Origin: Desulfatitalea sp.
Lineage (GTDB): Bacteria; Desulfobacterota; Desulfobacteria; Desulfobacterales; Desulfosarcinaceae
Assembly (NCBI GenBank): GCA_013041835.1
Contig: JABDRH010000022.1
Coordinates: 1 to 10,041 of the forward strand
Direction: 5' to 3'
Length of the DNA: 10,041 bases
The notes under the pieces were generated by a model, which saw only the letters and a program-made list of their open reading frames with translations, had not been told where the DNA came from and made no database searches. Of the stretch, positions 6,385 through 10,041 are shown in pieces. Within the stretch, counting starts at the first letter, position 1, and every line of letters begins with the position of its first letter. Made by a program: the position numbers and the translations under genes.

Positions 6385-6654
6385 TCAAAGTGCCTTGGTT
6401 TGGACATACCGGATATAATAGCGTCGGCCAAGTCGCAAAACGATGGAAATCCCCGCGACAACACTCAACCCAAATAGACTCCAAGGCAACCTAACGTATT
6501 TTCGGTAAGTCGTCACTCCGGATGCCAGGTCGATGCCTGCCCAACTGAACAACGCGATTATCACCATTATGACGAAAAAAATGACGCACGCTATCGTGCT
6601 ATCGTACCATCGCGTGACGGCTTTCCGAAATAAGGGGTTGCTGTTGATCCGCAT
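6385..6654 (-). CDS. Small two-helix membrane protein of unknown function
   Basis: An 89-residue protein with two hydrophobic helices, about 19-41 and 56-75, joined by a short polar loop (ASGVTTYRKYVR). It begins with a basic-aromatic amphipathic stretch, NPLFRKAVTRWYDST, and ends in an Arg/Tyr-rich tail (RLGRRYYIRYVQTKAL); both ends are probably cytoplasmic. I do not recognise a named family. The ATG at 6654 is well supported: AGGAG lies eight bases upstream. The frame is open to 6780, but that extension covers the inverted repeat and hairpin of the divergent region and looks non-coding. It converges on the thioredoxin gene with a 31-bp gap and is divergent from the PilZ gene. Confidence 0.72.
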   Translation of the reverse strand: MRINSNPLFRKAVTRWYDSTIACVIFFVIMVIIALFSWAGIDLASGVTTYRKYVRLPWSLFGLSVVAGISIVLRLGRRYYIRYVQTKAL

Positions 6655-6710
6655 GGGGCGTGCTCCTATATCTATTGCGGTATACGGTAACATACACCTG
6701 ACCGGTGGAT

Positions 6711-6729
6711 CAAGCCGCGGGCTTGTTTT
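6711..6729 (+). terminator. Terminator-like hairpin upstream of the PilZ gene
   Basis: CAAGCC-GCG-GGCTTG (6711-6725) is a perfect 6-bp stem followed by TTTT (6726-6729) on the plus strand. It would stop rightward read-through from the redox genes before the PilZ promoter. On the minus strand it would be a leader hairpin of the small membrane protein transcript. Confidence 0.4.
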
Positions 6730-6755
6730 GCTCAAGACTAGTGTCTGAAGCCCCT

Positions 6756-6782
6756 GTATGGGTTGACAGCGGCAACCCATAC
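6756..6782. promoter_or_regulatory. Perfect 10-bp inverted repeat, probable operator
   Basis: GTATGGGTTG (6756-6765), a 7-base spacer (ACAGCGG) and CAACCCATAC (6773-6782) form an exact dyad. It covers the TTGACA box at 6763-6768 and is not followed by a T run on either strand, so an operator for a dimeric repressor is more likely than a terminator. It sits between divergent genes (6654 minus, 6880 plus) and could control both. Confidence 0.6.
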
Positions 6783-6789
6783 GTAAAGT
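6763..6789 (+). promoter_or_regulatory. Sigma70-like promoter of the PilZ gene
   Basis: TTGACA (6763-6768), 15-base spacer (shorter than ideal), TAAAGT (6784-6789). The hexamers are the same as at the proC promoter. The expected leader of about 85 nt contains ATGATA-CTTTT-TATCAT, a perfect 6-bp stem at 6807-6823. Confidence 0.4.
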
Positions 6790-6879
6790 TGCATGACAAT
6801 TGGCCGATGATACTTTTTATCATGCCATGCGGTGCAATTCGTATCAAATCTGAGGGAATACAGAATTGGGAGGGTGGCC

Positions 6880-7557
6880 GTGAATAAGCCGAAAATCGTA
6901 TTGGTTGCCTCTGAGAGCGACCAGGTCGACGTCTACTTGAAAAGTTTCCAGGTGTTTGACCTTGAATTGCATACCGTACCGAACATTACAGATCTGGTGC
7001 GGCTGTTGTCCCGGGAGCCCTTCAACGGTATCGTCATCGATTTGAAAACCAAACTCAAAGCTTCTCATGAAGAAAAGGAGTTGGCCTACGATGTCCTCGA
7101 GCAATACCCCGTCATGCAATCCCGGCTCATTCTTCCGAGCGGAAAAGTTCAGAGCATGCCTGTGGGCAAGGCCCGAAAGGAGGTCACCATTGAAGATTTT
7201 TTTACCCGAGTCTGTGTCGCTTATCAGGCGCGTAAAATTCGCTCGGATCCGAGAAAATCACTCAATTTCAATATCCTGCTTTCCAGGGACGGCCGATTCA
7301 GCGTGGACGCAGTGGAGCGTACCTTTACCATCAACATCTCCAGGGGCGGATGCTTCGTCCCCATAAGTTCCGAGTGGTCTATTGGCCAACATGTTGCCTT
7401 CATCATCAAAGAACTCGAAGACCGGACACCCATCGTGGGTGAAATTCGCTGGTGCGTGCCTTGGGGGAAAAGGTTGACGGTCCCGGGAATAGGTATAAAG
7501 TTTGAGGATATCCAAAAGGGGCAGCTTAATCAGTTGATCGAGCAGTTTGGCCTATGA
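6880..7557 (+). CDS. PilZ-domain cyclic-di-GMP effector with receiver-like N-terminus
   Basis: A 225-residue soluble protein. Residues of about 3-95 have the strand pattern of a response-regulator receiver (PKIVLVASES at the start, GIVIDLK with Asp54 where the phospho-acceptor would be), but lack the usual acidic pair and the late Thr/Lys are unclear, so it is probably a degenerate, unphosphorylated domain. The C-terminal PilZ domain (about 118-222) has both cyclic-di-GMP contacts: RSDPR at 121-125 (RxxxR) and NISRGG at 152-157 ([D/N]xSxxG), then VGEIRWCVPW and PGIGIKFEDI. It should therefore bind the messenger and act on a partner such as a motility or envelope machine. The GTG at 6880 follows GGGAGG by six bases; the upstream ATG at 6832 has no good site. 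The histidine kinase gene begins 84 bp downstream in the same direction. Confidence 0.9.
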   Translation: MNKPKIVLVASESDQVDVYLKSFQVFDLELHTVPNITDLVRLLSREPFNGIVIDLKTKLKASHEEKELAYDVLEQYPVMQSRLILPSGKVQSMPVGKARKEVTIEDFFTRVCVAYQARKIRSDPRKSLNFNILLSRDGRFSVDAVERTFTINISRGGCFVPISSEWSIGQHVAFIIKELEDRTPIVGEIRWCVPWGKRLTVPGIGIKFEDIQKGQLNQLIEQFGL

Positions 7558-7641
7558 TCCATGTGCCATCCCGAAAACTCAGGATTGAGGGTGAATGGAA
7601 CTACATCATCCGCGGTGCCTCCGCGATGCCAAGGGGTAAGA

Positions 7642-10041
7642 ATGAAAATCTCGATTCGATGGGCGCTGATCATCGGCGTGCTCGGTCTGATATGGATCAC
7701 CCAGCTTATTAGCACCACCTCTGCCTATTTTTCATCACAAAACGTCTTGTTGCACCACTCTCGCGATATCATGCAAAATATCGCCGATCTGACCATCGAG
7801 CAGTCGAAAAACCATCTCAACTTGGCCCAAAGCGCGGCTCACCTGACCAAACGGCTGATGGCTTCCGAAGTGGTGAGCAGCACCTACAGTCAGTTGGACG
7901 CCCTGGAAAGGTATTTTCTGGACCAATTGGCGATTTACCCCCATTTTGCCGGTATCTATGTGGGCAAGCCCAATGGTGACTTCTACTATGTCAGCCGGGA
8001 TGATACTTATGCACCGAACGGGTTCCGCACCAAAATCATCAACCGGCAAGCCGGTGATCGCCAGACGCTGTTAAAATGGCGTGATGCCAAGGGGCGCCTC
8101 GTCCAAACCACCCCTGATCCAACGGATACATTCGATCCACGGGCACGCCCCTGGTACCGTAGGGCCATGGCCGATAACACCATCGTTTGGACCGACCCTT
8201 ATATTTTTTTCACCTCCCAGAAGCCGGGCATCACCATCGCCGGTCCGATTTTCCATGCCTCGGGAGGGCTCCAGGCCATCGTGGGCGTGGATATCGAGAT
8301 CGATCATCTCTCGACTTTTATCAGTAAACTGCGCATCGGCAAAAACGGGCGAGCCTTCATGATCAATAACAATGGCGACGTTGTCGCGTTTCCCGATGTG
8401 GATAAGCTCACCATACGCAAGACGCAGGAGGGCGATACCGCACGTTTGGTGAAAATATCCGAATTGGATGATGCAATTGCCATCGCCGCCTTCCAAGCCA
8501 TCGACTGGACCGGACGCAACGGTGACCGGTTCGAATTGGATGGGCCGCAATTTGCGCGTTTCACTTACAACGGCCGCGTTTTCGATACCATGTTCACGCC
8601 GTTTGTCGACAGCAAATGGCCTTGGATTATCGGCGTCTACCTTCCCGAGAGCGACTACCTGGGCGGCATCCGATCCAATCGGCGATTCAACGTGCTGATT
8701 ACCCTGGCGTTGTCTTTTATCGCCACCCTCATTGGACTGCGGTTGGTCAGGGGAATCATCCGGCCCCTGGCGGCCTTGGAAAAGGAAGCTTTGGCCATCA
8801 AGCGTCGTGATCTCACCCAGAATCACGATACCGGTTCGGCCTTTTCGGAAATCCAGGAAACCGCCGATGCCTTTACCCGGATGAAAACCGAGTTGCGGCA
8901 AAGCGAGGAGAAGTATCGCAGCATCTTCGAAAATATTCAGGATATTTATTACGAAGTTACCCTCGAGGGACAAATCCTGGAGGTGAGCCCTTCGGTGAAA
9001 AAGGTTACCCATTTATCCCGGCGGGAACTCATTGGTATGTCCATGGACACGCTGTATGAAGATGTCAGTACCCGGCAGAATTTTTTGGAAGTGATCCAGC
9101 GTGTCGGCAGGGTTGATGACTTCGAGATTCGGCTGAAAGATAAAAACGGCAACGTGTTGCATTCGGCCATTACCGCCGTTCTCAAACGCAGTCCGGAAGG
9201 AAAACCCATAAAGATCATCGGGTCCTTGCGTGTGATCAACGATCGCAAACGGGCTGAGAGCGAACTGCTTCGTTATCAGAATCATCTTGAAGAGTTGGTG
9301 CGCGAGCGCACCCAGGATCACGAACGGATCAACCGGCAATTGCTCCAGGAAGTTGAAACCCGCAGGGAAAAAGAGGACGAGCTGCGCAAAAGCGAGGAGA
9401 AATACCGGTCTGTTATCGAGAACATGGACAACGGGTATTATGAAATGGATCTGAAAGGCAACCTGACTTTTTTCAACGATCCTTTGGCCAACATGTTGGG
9501 ATATACCCGCGAAGAGATGATGCGGTTGCATTACCGCGACTACCTTGCGCTGGACATGCTGGCGATCGTCCAGAAACGGCTCGCCACTGTTCGACAGACC
9601 GGCATGGCGGCAGCGTTGTCACGGCACACCCTGGTGGGCAAGGATGGCCGTCGTAAAACCGTGGAGGCTTCTATCGCGCTGATTACCGATGCCGAGGGGC
9701 AGCCCCTCGGTTACAGCGGCGTGGTGCTCGATGTTACCATGAAGTTGGATGCGGAGCGGGAGAAAAAGAAACTCGAAGAGCGGTTGCAGCAGATACAGCG
9801 GCTGGAGGGAATCGGTACCCTGGCCGGTGGTGTGGCCCACGACTTCAATAACTTGCTCATGGGCATCCAGGGCAATGTCTCCCTCACGTTGCTGACGACC
9901 CCCCCGGGACACCCCAATTACGAAAAACTCAAAAACATCGAGGCGTGTGTGGTCGGGGGCTCCGACCTGACCCGTCAACTGCTCGGATTTGCGCGGGGAG
10001 GCAAGTATAGCTCCAAAACCATGGACCTGAACCAGGTTGTG
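7642..10041 (+). CDS. dCache-HAMP-PAS-PAS sensor histidine kinase, 5' part
   Basis: A membrane sensor kinase; 800 codons are in view and the ATP-binding domain lies off the right edge. Order: membrane helix about 7-29; periplasmic double Cache domain about 35-345 with the hallmark DPRARPWYRRA (165-175) and GVDIEID (215-221); helix about 350-371; HAMP about 370-422; PAS about 421-545 (SEEKYRSIFENIQDIYYEV); coiled coil about 548-583; second PAS about 584-705 (SEEKYRSVIENMDNGYYEM); HisKA from about 715 with LAGGVAHDFNNLL, phospho-acceptor His733. This H-box is typical of large, often hybrid, kinases, so a C-terminal receiver may follow. The ATG at 7642 has AAGGGG five bases upstream and puts the first helix at the N-terminus; the frame is open upstream to an ATG at 7561 and a GTG at 7591, less likely. 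No regulator gene is visible; the PilZ gene upstream may be co-transcribed. Confidence 0.93.
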   Translation, partial: MKISIRWALIIGVLGLIWITQLISTTSAYFSSQNVLLHHSRDIMQNIADLTIEQSKNHLNLAQSAAHLTKRLMASEVVSSTYSQLDALERYFLDQLAIYPHFAGIYVGKPNGDFYYVSRDDTYAPNGFRTKIINRQAGDRQTLLKWRDAKGRLVQTTPDPTDTFDPRARPWYRRAMADNTIVWTDPYIFFTSQKPGITIAGPIFHASGGLQAIVGVDIEIDHLSTFISKLRIGKNGRAFMINNNGDVVAFPDVDKLTIRKTQEGDTARLVKISELDDAIAIAAFQAIDWTGRNGDRFELDGPQFARFTYNGRVFDTMFTPFVDSKWPWIIGVYLPESDYLGGIRSNRRFNVLITLALSFIATLIGLRLVRGIIRPLAALEKEALAIKRRDLTQNHDTGSAFSEIQETADAFTRMKTELRQSEEKYRSIFENIQDIYYEVTLEGQILEVSPSVKKVTHLSRRELIGMSMDTLYEDVSTRQNFLEVIQRVGRVDDFEIRLKDKNGNVLHSAITAVLKRSPEGKPIKIIGSLRVINDRKRAESELLRYQNHLEELVRERTQDHERINRQLLQEVETRREKEDELRKSEEKYRSVIENMDNGYYEMDLKGNLTFFNDPLANMLGYTREEMMRLHYRDYLALDMLAIVQKRLATVRQTGMAAALSRHTLVGKDGRRKTVEASIALITDAEGQPLGYSGVVLDVTMKLDAEREKKKLEERLQQIQRLEGIGTLAGGVAHDFNNLLMGIQGNVSLTLLTTPPGHPNYEKLKNIEACVVGGSDLTRQLLGFARGGKYSSKTMDLNQVV

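Noticed and set aside
6790..6880. Cyclic-di-GMP riboswitch in the leader of the PilZ gene
   Set aside because: None of the conserved GEMM core sequences or the tetraloop-receptor layout is visible.
7554..7713. 52-codon frame starting in an ATGA overlap with the PilZ gene stop
   Set aside because: No ribosome site, no recognisable features, and it runs through the kinase start in another frame.
8071..9012. A 313-codon open frame on the minus strand inside the kinase gene
   Set aside because: It is antisense to a clear dCache-HAMP-PAS reading frame, has no family features and no ribosome site; a GC-rich shadow frame.
1..10041. CRISPR arrays, insertion sequences, integrases or defence genes
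   Set aside because: No regularly spaced repeats, transposase or integrase motifs, or terminal inverted repeats with target duplications were seen on either strand.

Overview
The window looks like chromosomal DNA of a Gram-negative bacterium, most likely a Desulfobacterota (delta-proteobacterial, Desulfosarcina/Desulfobacter-like) sulfate reducer. The clues are moderate GC, a type IV pilus ATPase together with DivIVA and YggT, a large Cache/PAS histidine kinase with an HDFNN H-box, and several exported proteins of a kind common in that phylum. The placement is inferred from protein style, not from a marker gene. I see no mobile element, CRISPR array or rRNA. Coding density is high and there is no gene-free stretch longer than about 250 bp.

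Left part, minus strand (1-1796): a sigma70-like promoter at 1767-1796 precedes yggT and divIVA (membrane and cell-pole/division organisation), followed by the 5' part of pilT, the pilus retraction ATPase, which runs off the left edge. A small plus-strand gene (1889-2317) encodes a Cys-rich, probably zinc-binding protein. It converges on a minus-strand gene (2383-3651) for a 422-residue exported protein of unknown function.

Middle (3652-6353), plus strand: proC (last step of proline synthesis) starts from a clear promoter with unusual repeats. It is followed closely by three genes that read as a periplasmic thiol-redox relay: a MauE/DoxX-like membrane protein with a CGC motif, a CcdA-type membrane electron carrier, and an exported thioredoxin-fold protein with WCGYC. 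CcdA plus the thioredoxin amounts to a DsbD split over two genes.

Right part: a convergent two-helix membrane protein (6385-6654, minus) is separated from a PilZ protein gene (6880-7557, plus) by a 225-bp divergent region. That region holds a perfect 10-bp inverted repeat over a TTGACA box, a terminator-like hairpin and a structured leader. The PilZ protein has a receiver-like N-terminus and should bind cyclic di-GMP. Directly after it, in the same direction, comes a large dCache-HAMP-PAS-PAS-HisKA kinase that runs off the right edge. Together with pilT this gives the flanks a surface-motility and signalling flavour, while the centre is proline synthesis and envelope redox chemistry.

The most interesting points are the redox relay with a Shine-Dalgarno placed in a hairpin loop, the dyad operator upstream of the PilZ gene, a 10-bp string shared by the proC and PilZ promoters, and two gene products with no recognised family.
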